A stretch of 64,000 nucleotides of DNA from Symbiodinium natans (lineage: Eukaryota; Sar; Dinophyceae; Suessiales; Symbiodiniaceae). Below, piece after piece: positions 1 to 9,361 of the stretch. Numbering within the stretch: the stretch's first letter is position 1; the number at the start of each line of letters is the position of its first letter. Both the position numbers and the translations under genes were made by a program. The notes under the pieces were generated by a model. The model was not told the DNA's origin. It searched no databases and saw only the letters and a program-made list of their open reading frames with translations. The stretch is from contig CAJNDS010002819.1 of the NCBI GenBank assembly GCA_905221605.1, positions 205,228-269,227 on the forward strand. Direction: 5' to 3'.

Positions 1-119
1 CCATTAAAGGATGCCACAAAGACCACTCAGCCTCGGATCACTCCAAGCCTAAAGCCTGAAACAGTCCGGGATCGGGAGCCTCCGTACATCCCTCGGACTG
101 GGCAAACAGTGAGGAGGCT

Positions 120-1958
120 ATGCCTTCGGCCTTACTCAAATCCAGTCTGCCTCAGCCTCCCAGTGCGTCGGCTTCAGCCGAAGACCTCCCTCGACAGAAG
201 CCTCATATGCCCAAAAAAGGTGAAGCTGAGCCCCTTGCACTGCACTTGGCCCGGTCTGCTGACGCCCTAACCCTTTCGGTTTCTAGCCCTTCTAAGCCCG
301 TGTTTCCCAGCAGGCCGGGGCCGCAAGCCATTTCTCCGTGCCCTACAGGTCTCCTCAAGACGCCCGCCGCGTCCTCAGGTGATCGTCCTGGCGCTGGTCC
401 AACTTCGCTCGCTCAAAGAGCCACACCGCCTACGCCTGAGCCCTCTGCAGCTTCAGGCTCCAAGACGCCCGAGTCTAGCCAGGTTTTTACTCAAGAACCT
501 CTTCCAGAAGCGAACGGCGTCTCGCCGCCCTGCGGGTCTAGGACTTCGTGTCGGGCAGCGGCGCCCTCACAAGTGAGCCCGGGCGGGCTAAAGCCCGCCA
601 CATCAGGCAAGCGTGTCGCGCCGCATAAAGTTTGGATCAATCCAAACATAAAAAAGCCCGAGCCAGCCAACATGCCTTCGCCTTTCTCAGGGCACAAGCC
701 CAAACCTCACCGAGTGGTCTTGGTTATCTTCGCAGGACGCAACGCTACCCTGGCCTCGGCGGCCAAGGAGATCGGCGTGCCATGCTTCCAGCCTTTTGGC
801 GCGTGCACAGACCCCAGCCTGGACATGCTGAACGATGGGGTCTTTCAGTCACTACTTGCACTGTGCTGGTCGGGGAAGGTGGACCTTCTCTGCCTTGCCC
901 CGCCTAGTGGCCCGCACGATGTGTGCCAAGCAGGGCCTGAACGCCTCGAACGCCCACCTGGGCCCAAGAAGCGCCAGAGCCAGCAGGTAGCCACAGACCG
1001 CCAGGTCCGCCTCAGAGCTCACCAGCTGGCCACAGCCGTAGCAACTGTGGGGGGGTGCTTCATCCTCGAGCATCCACCCACGAGTCCGGTATGGCTGGAG
1101 CCCTCGGCACAGCAGCTACTACGCGCTTTCAACGCCACCTTTGCCTGGGTGGATGCATGCGAATACGGTCTGCCTGTCAAACAAGCCTGGGCATTCGCCT
1201 CCAATGACGCTCGCGTCGCGCGCGTTGCGGCTCGTTGCACTCATCACACGACACACCCTAGGTTTCTGGGCAAGCGGGCTCGAGACGGCAGTCTCTCCCC
1301 TGCCGGCTTGGCCCAATACCCTTTGCCTTTAGCCAAAGCGATGATTAATGCCATATGTGACGCCTGGCCTAGGCAACAGGGGGACTTCCTCCCGTTGCCC
1401 CTCAGTGAGCTAGAAGCCTTGCCCCCCCTGCCCTCGGGAGGGCCCAGGGCGCCTGTCTGCGACGGAGCGGGTTGGGTCAGCTCCGCAGATCATACACTGC
1501 CGGCAAAGGAAGGACCACTTGCCAAATACGCAGAGCGCATGACAGCCTACTTGTTGGAGCATGACCTGCCTAAACAAATCGCAGCCAGCATTGCTTCTGG
1601 TAGCCCCGACCACCCCATTCCGACGCAGCACCACCAGGGGCTGCTGCAAGCCTGCCTGCAGAACGAATACTCCGACGACCTGGCACAAACTCAGGCTGGC
1701 CAGCCTTTTCGCCTCAATCTCATGCAGTTCCTTGCGAAAGCCCTCGGAGATCCGGACATTGCACTTCTGGACCTCCTGCGCGAGGGAGTGCCTACGGGGG
1801 TTTTTCAGGCTTTACCCTCCAGCCACCAGTGGCCCCAGGTCCCAGAGGCACACCCCCTGCACCTGCCTTTGGAAGCCTGCCTCGGCAATTGGAAGCCTGA
1901 AGAGAACCTGCCCTCACACAGAGCCTCATCGACTCGGAAATTGCTAATGGTTGGGTAG
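120..1958 (+). CDS. Retroelement ORF1: disordered N-terminus plus methyltransferase-like domain, ends by frameshift
   Basis: 612 codons from the first ATG after an in-frame stop at 57-59. Residues 1-195 are rich in Pro, Ser and Ala and look disordered. Around residues 199-380 there is a Rossmann-like layout: a hydrophobic strand ending in Gly (VVLVIFAG, about 199-206), a loop APPSGPH at about 260, and EHPPTSPVW at about 317. These sit where SAM-dependent DNA methyltransferases have their glycine motif, PP catalytic loop and ENP-type motif, so I infer a divergent, perhaps inactive, methyltransferase-like fold. The C-terminal part (GNWKPEEN) runs directly into sequence that continues in another frame as the RT, so ORF1 and the RT were probably one polyprotein. 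Translation in this frame ends at 1958 after about 17 unrelated residues. Function in the element is unknown. Confidence 0.7.
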   Translation: MPSALLKSSLPQPPSASASAEDLPRQKPHMPKKGEAEPLALHLARSADALTLSVSSPSKPVFPSRPGPQAISPCPTGLLKTPAASSGDRPGAGPTSLAQRATPPTPEPSAASGSKTPESSQVFTQEPLPEANGVSPPCGSRTSCRAAAPSQVSPGGLKPATSGKRVAPHKVWINPNIKKPEPANMPSPFSGHKPKPHRVVLVIFAGRNATLASAAKEIGVPCFQPFGACTDPSLDMLNDGVFQSLLALCWSGKVDLLCLAPPSGPHDVCQAGPERLERPPGPKKRQSQQVATDRQVRLRAHQLATAVATVGGCFILEHPPTSPVWLEPSAQQLLRAFNATFAWVDACEYGLPVKQAWAFASNDARVARVAARCTHHTTHPRFLGKRARDGSLSPAGLAQYPLPLAKAMINAICDAWPRQQGDFLPLPLSELEALPPLPSGGPRAPVCDGAGWVSSADHTLPAKEGPLAKYAERMTAYLLEHDLPKQIAASIASGSPDHPIPTQHHQGLLQACLQNEYSDDLAQTQAGQPFRLNLMQFLAKALGDPDIALLDLLREGVPTGVFQALPSSHQWPQVPEAHPLHLPLEACLGNWKPEENLPSHRASSTRKLLMVG

Positions 1959-3643
1959 AAGCCTTCCAAGGTTCCGAGGAAGATGCTCGCCTCGCCTGGC
2001 CGTTAGGGATTGCCATAGGGAAGTTGAACGTGGTCGCCGCGGAGGGCAAAGAGCCTCGCCTCGTCCTAGATAGCACCATCTGCCAGGTCAATCCTTCCTG
2101 CTGCCTGCCGGAAAAGGTCGTGATGCCCTCAGCCGCCGATGTCAGAGCCGCCTTCCAGCCTGAAGACGCCCACGGACTCTGGCTTGGAGCGGGCCTCGAT
2201 GTTAAAGCAGCGCATAAACGGGTCATGGTCAAAGCAACCGACCGTGGCCTCTTGCTTTTCCGGTTCCAAGGACGCCTCTACTATTACAAAGTATGCCATT
2301 TTGGAGCCCGGTTTTCCGCCTACTGGTGGCAGCGGGTCGGGGGCATTTTGCTCCGCCTGCTCCACGGCTTTCTTGCCGCCCAGCCTCATCGCCTCTGGCT
2401 TTATGTGGACGACCTGCTAGCCAACCTGTACAGGCCAGCCTCTTGCAACCAGTTCGCCTTGATGGTAGCCTGCCTCACTGTGCTACAAGTCCCCATATCC
2501 TGGAAAAAGGCCTACCTCGGGGACAGCCTCATCTGGTGCGGTTGGAAGTTCAATTTTCGCGCTGAAACAGTCGAGCTCCAAGCCGCCAAACTGGAGAAGT
2601 TGAAACAGCAATTGCACGGCCTTCGCGAGTCCAGGCACGTACACAGAAAAGACCTGGAGAGTTGCCTTGGCCTACTAATGTGGGCTACCAGCCTCAGTAC
2701 GCACCTTAGAGCCTTTACCGCACCGCTGTACTCAGACCTCCACAGCCCACCAGGCACAATGTACAGCGTGCCTGCACGCCTATGGCAGCAACTGCTCTTT
2801 GCACTTAGCTCAAAGGGGGTCATCTCCAAAGAGGTCCCAGCTCTCAGCCTGCCCTTAAATGCCCGAGTTATAGAGTGCCAAGGGCGCCTTGTCCGCTGCA
2901 AAGCGGACATCCCGCCGGTGCCGTCTTCCGCAGGAGTCACATGGCTCCGGGTGGCAGACCCAGATGCACAGAAAATCGTGCTACGCAACGAAAGCAAGGA
3001 TGCCATCCACTGGATTCTGCAGTGCCTGGCTTTCTGCCCTGCCGTGCCTCTTCGCATTCCTCATTTGCGTGCCAGTCTGGCTGCGGCTGACGCCATGGCC
3101 GAAGGAGAGACGGTAGGGATAGGGGGATGGTTTGCGCTCAGCGAAGACTTTGCCTGGTTCTCTGAGGTCTGGTCCATTAAGGAAGTGCGCGCAGCCTGGC
3201 CTTTCCTCACAAAGGAGCCTCAACGATACATCGCCTGCTTCGAGACGATTGCTCAACTAGCCCTCGCCATGATGGCCAAAAGCTGCCTCGGGATCACGGG
3301 GCAGCGTTTTGCAGTGCCATCAGGTTCGGACAATGTGCCCACGGAAGCCGGCCTGGCCAAGCTGTTCACCACCGCCTGGCCTCTGTCACATTTCCTGCGC
3401 CTGGTCGCTGCCTGGTCGCATGCCAATGCAGTGACCCTGCAAACATCCCACAAGCCGGGAGTCAAGAACGGCCTAGCAGATGCTCTAAGCCGTGACCGCC
3501 TTGATGCAGTACTCAACAGGCCACAACAACGCCAACGGTTTGGACTGCACCAGTTCGCCGCCTGCATGGGTTGTATAGACTTCCAGCCGCCTGAGGCCCC
3601 CTGGGACCAGAGCACGTCGCTCAAGCCCTTTTTGCCCGCATGA
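1901..3643 (+). CDS. Reverse transcriptase - RNase H (retroelement ORF2)
   Basis: Copies element RNA into DNA and degrades the RNA strand. The frame opens after a TGA at 1898-1900 and has no convincing start of its own; coding similarity begins near 1907, so it is best read as the 3' half of a frameshifted polyprotein. RT motifs in order: RLVLDST and a conserved Asn; motif A GLDVKAAHKRV, with the first Asp but Ala-His where Ala-Tyr/Phe is usual; motif B GARFSAYWWQRV; catalytic box WLYVDDLL near 2396-2420; then WKKAYLG...WCGWKF. RNase H follows with an Asp in AAADA (about 3084), a Glu in CFETIAQ, an Asp in SDNVPTE, and the C-terminal HKPGVKNGLADALSR. All four acidic catalytic positions appear to be present. 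The ORF ends at a TGA about 140 nt before the repeated 3' region. The RT resembles DIRS-like RTs more than Ty1/copia; the family assignment is an inference. Confidence 0.88.
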   Translation, partial: REPALTQSLIDSEIANGWVEAFQGSEEDARLAWPLGIAIGKLNVVAAEGKEPRLVLDSTICQVNPSCCLPEKVVMPSAADVRAAFQPEDAHGLWLGAGLDVKAAHKRVMVKATDRGLLLFRFQGRLYYYKVCHFGARFSAYWWQRVGGILLRLLHGFLAAQPHRLWLYVDDLLANLYRPASCNQFALMVACLTVLQVPISWKKAYLGDSLIWCGWKFNFRAETVELQAAKLEKLKQQLHGLRESRHVHRKDLESCLGLLMWATSLSTHLRAFTAPLYSDLHSPPGTMYSVPARLWQQLLFALSSKGVISKEVPALSLPLNARVIECQGRLVRCKADIPPVPSSAGVTWLRVADPDAQKIVLRNESKDAIHWILQCLAFCPAVPLRIPHLRASLAAADAMAEGETVGIGGWFALSEDFAWFSEVWSIKEVRAAWPFLTKEPQRYIACFETIAQLALAMMAKSCLGITGQRFAVPSGSDNVPTEAGLAKLFTTAWPLSHFLRLVAAWSHANAVTLQTSHKPGVKNGLADALSRDRLDAVLNRPQQRQRFGLHQFAACMGCIDFQPPEAPWDQSTSLKPFLPA

Positions 3644-3781
3644 GCGAAAAAAGGCACGGGTGATACGCGCATTTCCGCCTGTAGCCTCTACGGCGTCATG
3701 CCGCACAGCTAAGGCGCATACCGCACGCGGAGGGGGTCTCGAGCTCAGTTTCTTTTTCCGGTATGCTTCAGGCCGCTAAAG

Positions 3782-3958
3782 TAGGGGTGCACAAGGTCAA
3801 AGAGCCTTGCCTGTTGTATGCCCTGCCTCAGGGCTCCACAACTGCCTGCCTTTTTCCTCTTTGACCGCAGACGCCTGAAGCAACACCGTGAAAAAAGGAG
3901 CGAGGGGTTGGCAGCACTCGCGTATCGCATGTTTCGAGTCTAGAGGTAGGTTGAGAAA
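3782..3958 (+). repeat. 177-bp direct repeat, copy 1 (retroelement 3' region)
   Basis: Identical by eye over 177 bp to 4165-4341, at an offset of 383 bp. A diverged third copy of its first ~60 bp lies at about 4109-4164. Its right part (3931-3947) pairs as an imperfect inverted repeat with 4007-4023. Confidence 0.93.
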
Positions 3959-4023
3959 CGCTTCAGGTTTTTGTTCCTGTGTGTTTCTCGACTCTGCCTT
4001 CTAACTCCCTCTAGGCTCGAAAC
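3931..4023. repeat. Imperfect inverted repeat between the 177-bp repeats
   Basis: GTTTCGAGTCTAGAGG at 3931 is complementary, with one mismatch, to sequence ending at 4023. Pairing continues weakly inward (GAGAAAC against GTTTCTC). It could fold as a long hairpin in RNA or single-stranded DNA. Confidence 0.65.
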
Positions 4024-4164
4024 CGGGAACGTCAACCGTTTTCCCACCCGCCCTGCCCTGGCAATTTCCTCCCAGGATGTATCTGCGCCAGTTCGTACCT
4101 GGGAGTGCACAAGGTCAGAATGCCGTGCCCATTGGGCGCCCTGCCTCAGGGACCCGCAACTGCC

Positions 4165-4341
4165 TAGGGGTGCACAAGGTCAAAGAGCCTTGCCTGTTGT
4201 ATGCCCTGCCTCAGGGCTCCACAACTGCCTGCCTTTTTCCTCTTTGACCGCAGACGCCTGAAGCAACACCGTGAAAAAAGGAGCGAGGGGTTGGCAGCAC
4301 TCGCGTATCGCATGTTTCGAGTCTAGAGGTAGGTTGAGAAA
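4165..4341 (+). repeat. 177-bp direct repeat, copy 2 (retroelement 3' region)
   Basis: Second copy of the repeat at 3782-3958, with no mismatch seen. It is followed directly by two perfect small hairpins: AAAACCAT/ATGGTTTT at 4339-4358 and CTGGAAGGGG/CCCCTTCCAG at 4384-4406. The AT island starts about 35 bp further on. Confidence 0.93.
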
Positions 4342-4440
4342 ACCATGGGAATGGTTTTGTGGTGGGTTTTTCAAGCCATCCGGCTGGAAGGGGGTGCCCC
4401 TTCCAGCGCAAAAAGCATAGGTTTCGACAACACTCAACAA

Positions 4441-6275
4441 TTACTTTTATTTAATTAATTTAAAATCAAGTTTAATATACTTTATTTTGAATAAAATCTT
4501 AATGACTTTCAGCTAATTTAATTGATTTTTAAAATTGATCTTAATTAAGGTTAGTTTTTTTTTATAAATATGTAATTGATTTCAGTTTATTTTAATTACG
4601 TTTTAAATTAATTTTGACGAATTTTAAATTCAAGTAATTTTAATTGATTTTAAGTAATTTTTCATGAACTTTATGATGAAAATAATTTAACTAATTAAAA
4701 TTCATTAACATTAATTAAAAAAATTAGAATTAACTAAAATTAAATCAAACTTTAAGTGAAATTAATTATAATAGAAAAGTAATTTAAAATGAATGAAGAT
4801 TAATTGGTATTACTTAAAATTACTTAAAATTAAATTAAAATTAATATGAAATTAAATTGAATTAATTGAATTAATTTTGAATTAATTTGATTAATTTGAA
4901 TTATATGATTAGTTGAATTAATTTTACTTGATTTTAATTCATTAAAATTCATTAAAATTTCACTGAAAATTCTTCAAAATTCATTAAAATTCCTTAAATT
5001 CATTAAAATTCATTAAAATTCATTTAAAATTCATTAAAATTCAGTCAATTCATTAAAATTAAAAAATAAGTAATTCTAATTAGTTAAAATTAGTTTAAAT
5101 TAGTTTAAAAATTATTAAAAATAATTAAAATTAATTAAAATTAAACAAATTGCCTAAAATTAATTAAATTAACTAAATAAATTGAAAAATTATTATTAAA
5201 ATTAATTAAAAAATTCATTAAACTTAATCAAAATTAATTAAAATAGTTAAAATGAAATTAAATGATTAAATGAATTAAATGAAGTAAATTAATTAAAATT
5301 AATTAAAATTAATTAAAATAAATTAAAATCAATTAAAATCAATTAAATTAATTAATTAAAACAATTGAAATTAATTAAAAGGATTGAATTAGGGATAATT
5401 AAAAGTAGTTGGGATTGGTTAGGGTTGGTTTAAAAATTAATTAAATCAATTAGGGTTTATTAAAATTGATTTAAATTGATAGGATTATTTAAAATTGATT
5501 AAAATTTTTGTTTTTGATTAAATCAATTAAAATTAATTTATATTAATTAAAACTAATCAAAATTAATTAAAATTATTAAATTTTTAATTAAAATTAAAAT
5601 TGATTAAAATTTTTGTTTTTGATTAAACATCAATTAAAATTAATTTAATTAATTAAAAACTAATCAAAATTAATTAAAATTAATTAAAATTTACTTAAAG
5701 TTAATTAAAATTAAGTAAAATTAAAAATTTTAATTAATAAATTAATTAAAAATTAATTTAAAATTATTTAAAATTAATTAAAATTCATTAAAACTAATCA
5801 AAATTCATTAAAATTCCATTAACATTATTTCAAATTAAAATTATTAAAATTAATTAAAATTACTAAAATTTTAAACATTATTCAAAAAGTTAATGTTTAT
5901 AAAATTACTGAAATTAATTAAATTATTTAAAATTAATTAAAATTATTAAATTACTTAAATTAATAATAAAATTCTTGAAATTAGTGAAAATAATTAATTT
6001 AATTAAAATTAATTAAAATTAGTTAAACTTAATTAAAATTATTTAAAATGAATTACAAGTAATTAAAATTAATTAAATTTCATGAAAATTCATTAAAATT
6101 CAGTAAAATTCATTAAAATAAATTAAAATTAATTAAAATTAATTAAAATTAATTAAAATTAATTAAAATTAATTTCATTAAAATGAAAAAAAACAAAATT
6201 AATTAAAATTAATGAAAATTAATTAAAATTGCGTAAAATTAAGCAAAATTCAGTAAAATTCATTAAAATTCACAG
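4441..6275. repeat. AT island 1 (degenerate AATTAAAATT satellite)
   Basis: About 1.8 kb that is almost all A and T, built of degenerate AATTAAAATT, ATTCATTAAA and TTAATTTTAA words, with no gene. The + strand is T-rich from 4441 to about 4680, then A-rich to the right edge, so the A/T skew switches once. The right edge is sharp at CACAGGGTAGG (6271-6281), followed by ATCGATTCGATC-type sequence. Both neighbours are GC-rich. Confidence 0.9.
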
Positions 6276-6281
6276 GGTAGG

Positions 6282-6355
6282 AACAATCGATTCGATCAAT
6301 TCTTGCGGCGGGCGATTCAGCCGATCGATCGATTCAATCGATGGGTGGGTGGGTG
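6282..6355. repeat. ATCGAT-rich boundary sequence of AT island 1
   Basis: Several overlapping ATCGATTC and GATCGATCGATTC words follow the CAGGGTAGG word at the island edge. A related ATCGAT-rich stretch next to the complement CCTACCCTG stands at the left edge of AT island 2, in opposite orientation (28010-28080). Confidence 0.55.
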
Positions 6356-6950
6356 CCCCTTCGCTATGGGGCTACAAATTTCAGGGCCAAACCGATCAGG
6401 ATGGGGTATGGGTCCGGACGGCGCACAGCCTCCGACGAAGGTCGTCGAAGCCCACCCCCCTTTGTCGAACCTTTCGTGGTCCAGGGGACAGGGATATTGC
6501 TTCTTGGCAGGGCTAAATTTGGCTGTTAAAGGACACAGAAGCCCGGTCCGCATGTGTGGCTCTGATTGCTGGCAGTGAGCATTCTGAAGGATATCCATGT
6601 TCATGGCCTGGGGAGGGGTTGGGTTTTGGGGTTGGTTACACTTTCAACCCTTGCCGAAACACCCTGCTTCCCCCTAGGCCTTCGAATCCACCCCCAAAAA
6701 AGCCGCCCAGCCGCTGCGCTGCACCGATGCAGGCCGGGCTCCTCAAGCCCTCAACCCTTTAAACCAGAAACCCTAAAACTTCAAACCATAAACCCTATGA
6801 CCTTAAACCCTAAACCCTTGTGGTTGACCGGTTCCCTGGCTAAAGCGAGTAAAACTCAAGCCTAGCTATGCCAGCTTTCGTGGTTATTGTCATATTTCTG
6901 TTATTCATATTATTACTCTAGCTTGTTATAATAAAATGCATATCATATAC
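6356..6950. other. Non-coding GC-rich DNA with scattered CCCTAAA words
   Basis: No gene is recognised. Short open frames here overlap on both strands without codon structure. Degenerate CCCTAAA-like words lie at about 6745-6820. A TA run (6951-6972) follows. Confidence 0.5.
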
Positions 6951-6972
6951 ATATATATATATATATATATAT
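6951..6972. repeat. (TA)n microsatellite
   Basis: Eleven uninterrupted TA units directly before the 44-bp minisatellite. Confidence 0.95.
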
Positions 6973-6973
6973 C

Positions 6974-7195
6974 GGGCAGCACTTCTCCTCTGGAGTTATA
7001 CGGTTTTAGGGTCTGGGCCTAGGCCTCGGGTTTGTTATGTAGGGCAGCAATTCCCAGGGCTGGTGTTAGGGTTTAGGGTCTGGGCAGCACGTCCGCAGCA
7101 CTGGAGGTTTTAGGGTTTAGGGTTTGGGCAGCACTTCCGCAGCGCCGGAGGTTGTAGGGTTTAGGGCTTGGGCAGTACTTCCGCAGCGTTGGCAT
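6974..7195. repeat. 44-bp minisatellite carrying TTTAGGG words
   Basis: The word GGGCAGCA starts at 6974, 7042, 7082, 7126 and (as GGGCAGTA) 7170; the last three spacings are 40, 44 and 44 bp. Each unit combines a GC-rich part (CTTCCGCAGCGCCGGAGG) with one or two TTTAGGG telomere-type words, so telomere-like sequence has been amplified inside a longer unit. Confidence 0.85.
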
Positions 7196-8460
7196 CAAGC
7201 AAATCATATTTCGTACTTCCATTTGAATTGAACACTTAGTATTTGAAAAGGATAGCTCTCTGATCTTCTGGCCTTTGCAGCCCTTGGGGCTTACAAACCC
7301 AAGCCCCCAAGCCTTTCAAACCCTCAGCGTCCTCGAGTCTCAGGCGCGGGTATGTGCTACCTGGGCTCTGTCTCCAGCCAGTCCGGAGCCACGGGCAATG
7401 TCTCGCCGAGTGCTATAGCACTGGTAGCTCCTAAAGGCCCTCCACCGGCCCGTCCACCGAAGGGCCGAGACCTGTGTAGCCTAAGCCGGGAACTATTCGC
7501 CGAGCTGTTCGCCTGTGCGGTACGTCTCCAGGATAGCACAGGTCCTGGACAGAGCTTTGCTCCGGGTTCTCCCTCTGTAGCTCCCAAGTTCTCCGCCTCG
7601 GGTAGCTCGTTAGCTGCAGGGCCGCTCCATTCCGGCTGGATCTCTTCGCCGCCATAACCCACACCGTCACGCCGTAAGCTTTGCCATGCCCTGCCTCCAT
7701 GCACCAGCCATTTGACTAGCCCATCTCCAGTCTCTCGCTCGTCCATGCGCGTTCTAAGCTTCACTCCAAGTTCCTTGTCAATTACACCTTAATTGACAGG
7801 TCATGACTGTAACGTTGTGAGGATGCCGATGATGCTCATGATGCTGATGCTGATGATGCTAATGCTCATGTTGCTTCCACCAATAAAAAACGGGCCCTTT
7901 TCGGCCCCATCCGCAGGGCACATATATAGCCCTGCGATACCGTGGGGTGCATTTTTGCCCCACGATGATTTGATTCTTCTAGATATTGCCCCTGCATAAT
8001 TTTCCCGAGCCCAAACCCCCGGTTAAGTTTTATATATCGTTTTGAAGAAGGGGGGCCCGTGGAAGGGTGTCGGGTCCCAATAGGGGCTCACACCTGGGCC
8101 TGGGGTTCCCTCTAGCCCAGGCCAGCATGTATCATGTTGTACGTGCCCATCTCACGACGTAACTTCATCCAGAGTCTTCATTCATCTAGTTCGGCCTGGG
8201 CAGGGGGGGCTCTACTGTAACTAGATATAGAAAATTGGTCCTGTCAACTCAATGCCGATAAGTCGTATAAAATGTCGTTTTGTTAAAAAACGGGTGAGCC
8301 CGGCCTGGTGAGGCCCTGGGCCACCCCCCGGCATGCGGCACCGGGAGACCAAAACGCGCACGGGGTCTCTATAAGATATATCTTCTAGTCGGCATTGAAA
8401 GGACACCCTAATCCCCAAATACCCTAAGTAGAAATTGAAAGTGTTCTGATGCTCATTTTT
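7196..8460. other. Region without recognised gene; GATGCT microsatellite inside
   Basis: Unique-looking DNA with short open frames on both strands (for example 7352-7657 on +, 7357-7764 on -), neither of which resembles a known protein. A degenerate GATGCT/CATGCT repeat lies at 7821-7875. A short inverted pair, TCAATGCCG near 8250 and CGGCATTGA near 8391, lies at the right end. Confidence 0.5.
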
Positions 8461-8664
8461 GCTCGAGCAACCTTGATCCGATGGATTTCCCTGCTGAGCA
8501 ACCTTGATCCGATGGATTTCCCTGCTGAGCAATCTTGATCCGATGGGTTTCCCTGCTGAGCAATCTTGATCCGATGGATTTCCCTGCTGAGCAATCTTGA
8601 TCCGATGGATTTCCCTGCTGAGCAATCTTGATCCGATGGATTTCCCTGCTGAGCAATCTTGCTC
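8461..8664. repeat. 31-bp tandem repeat array A
   Basis: About 6.5 copies of a 31-bp unit built on GAGCAATCTTGATCCGATGG plus ATTTCCCTGCT, with only point differences (AATCTT or AACCTT, GGATTT or GGGTTT). Because 31 is not a multiple of 3, all frames are open on the minus strand, which yields repetitive spurious ORFs. Confidence 0.95.
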
Positions 8665-8721
8665 AAGGCGAGAAACATTACAACATGCACGAGTGCTTGC
8701 AAGGGTTTAGGATATGAGGAC

Positions 8722-9098
8722 TCTGGGCCTTTGCTTTTCGGCGTCAACCCAGAACATCTTCAGCTGCAGTACGGACTCTGGGCCTTTTTCTTGTCGCCGT
8801 CAGCCGAAAACAAACCCTGAGCTGCAGTACGCTGTGGGCCTTTGCTTCCCGCGGTCGCTCGACAAGGTCCTCAGCTGCAGTACAGACCCTTGTCCTTCCC
8901 TTCCTGCCTTTCTGCCGTCGCCGAAAAAGTCCTCAGCTGCAGGTCCTCGCCCGAGAAGGTCCTCAGCTGCAGTACAGACCCTTGTCCTTCGTTTCCTGCC
9001 TTCCTGCCGTCGCCGAAAAAACGGACTCTGGGCCGTTGCTTTCTCACCTTGTGGGCCTTTGCTTGCCGCCTTAGCCCACAAAGTCCTCGGCTGCAGCG
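8722..9098. repeat. Imperfect ~55-60-bp minisatellite between two 31-bp arrays
   Basis: Recurrent words CAGCTGCAGTAC, GGACTCTGGGCCTTTGCTT and GCCGTCGCCGAAAAA in varying order. About six degenerate units. Open on both strands but clearly repeat-derived. Confidence 0.8.
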
Positions 9099-9101
9099 CT
9101 G

Positions 9102-9281
9102 GCTGAGCAATTTTGATCCGATGATTTCCCTGCTGAGCAATTTTGATCCGATGGATTTCCCTGAGCAATTTTGATCCGATGGATTTCCCTGCTGAGCAAT
9201 CTTGATCCGATGGATTTGCCTGCTGAGCAGTTTTGATCCGATGGATTTCCCTGCTGAGCAATGTTGATCCGATGCATGTCC
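9102..9281. repeat. 31-bp tandem repeat array B
   Basis: Six copies of the same 31-bp unit as array A at 8461-8664, here mostly with CAATTTTGATCC, and with two short units (30 and about 28 bp). Both arrays are in the same orientation and enclose the 8722-9098 minisatellite. Confidence 0.93.
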
Positions 9282-9293
9282 TGCCTTGCCCCT

Positions 9294-9361
9294 TTAGGGT
9301 TTAGGGTTGTTTGGGTGTAGGGTTTAGGGTTTAAGGTTTAGGGTTTAGGGTTTAGGGTTTA
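9294..9361 (+). repeat. Interstitial telomere-like (TTTAGGG)n, G strand
   Basis: Six to seven TTTAGGG units with a few variants (TTTAAGG, TGTAGGG). TTTAGGG is the telomere repeat of plants and of many algae, including dinoflagellates. Confidence 0.9.

Larger units (their letters stand above)
120..4406 (+). mobile_element. Retroelement with RT-RNase H and repeated 3' region (left end outside or unclear)
   Basis: The body consists of an upstream ORF with a methyltransferase-like fold, an RT-RNase H ORF, and a non-coding 3' part with a 177-bp direct repeat, an inverted repeat and two small hairpins. No integrase or tyrosine recombinase was found, and no long terminal repeats are seen. The RT has the YVDD box and downstream RNase H order of LTR and DIRS-type elements. 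The duplicated 3' region recalls the split direct repeats of DIRS/Ngaro elements, but a recombinase would be needed to place it there. The 5' limit is not visible: an in-frame stop at 57-59 precedes the first ATG at 120. The right limit is set at the last hairpin, just before the AT island. Confidence 0.7.

Noticed and set aside
120-1958. Capsid (Gag) identity for retroelement ORF1
   Set aside because: No CCHC knuckle or Gag-like helical region is seen; the domain layout fits a Rossmann-like fold better.
7352-7764. Pair of overlapping ORFs, 101 codons (+) and 135 codons (-)
   Set aside because: They overlap antisense with GC-rich composition and no domain; likely chance.
8221-9277. Minus-strand ORFs of repeating Ser-Arg-Glu-Ile-His-Arg-Ile peptides
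   Set aside because: Produced by the 31-bp repeat, which is open in all frames; no non-repeat coding part.
8461-9281. Regular 31-bp repeats suggestive of a CRISPR array
   Set aside because: The units are directly adjacent, with no unique spacers, in a eukaryotic context and with no cas-like genes; it is a minisatellite.
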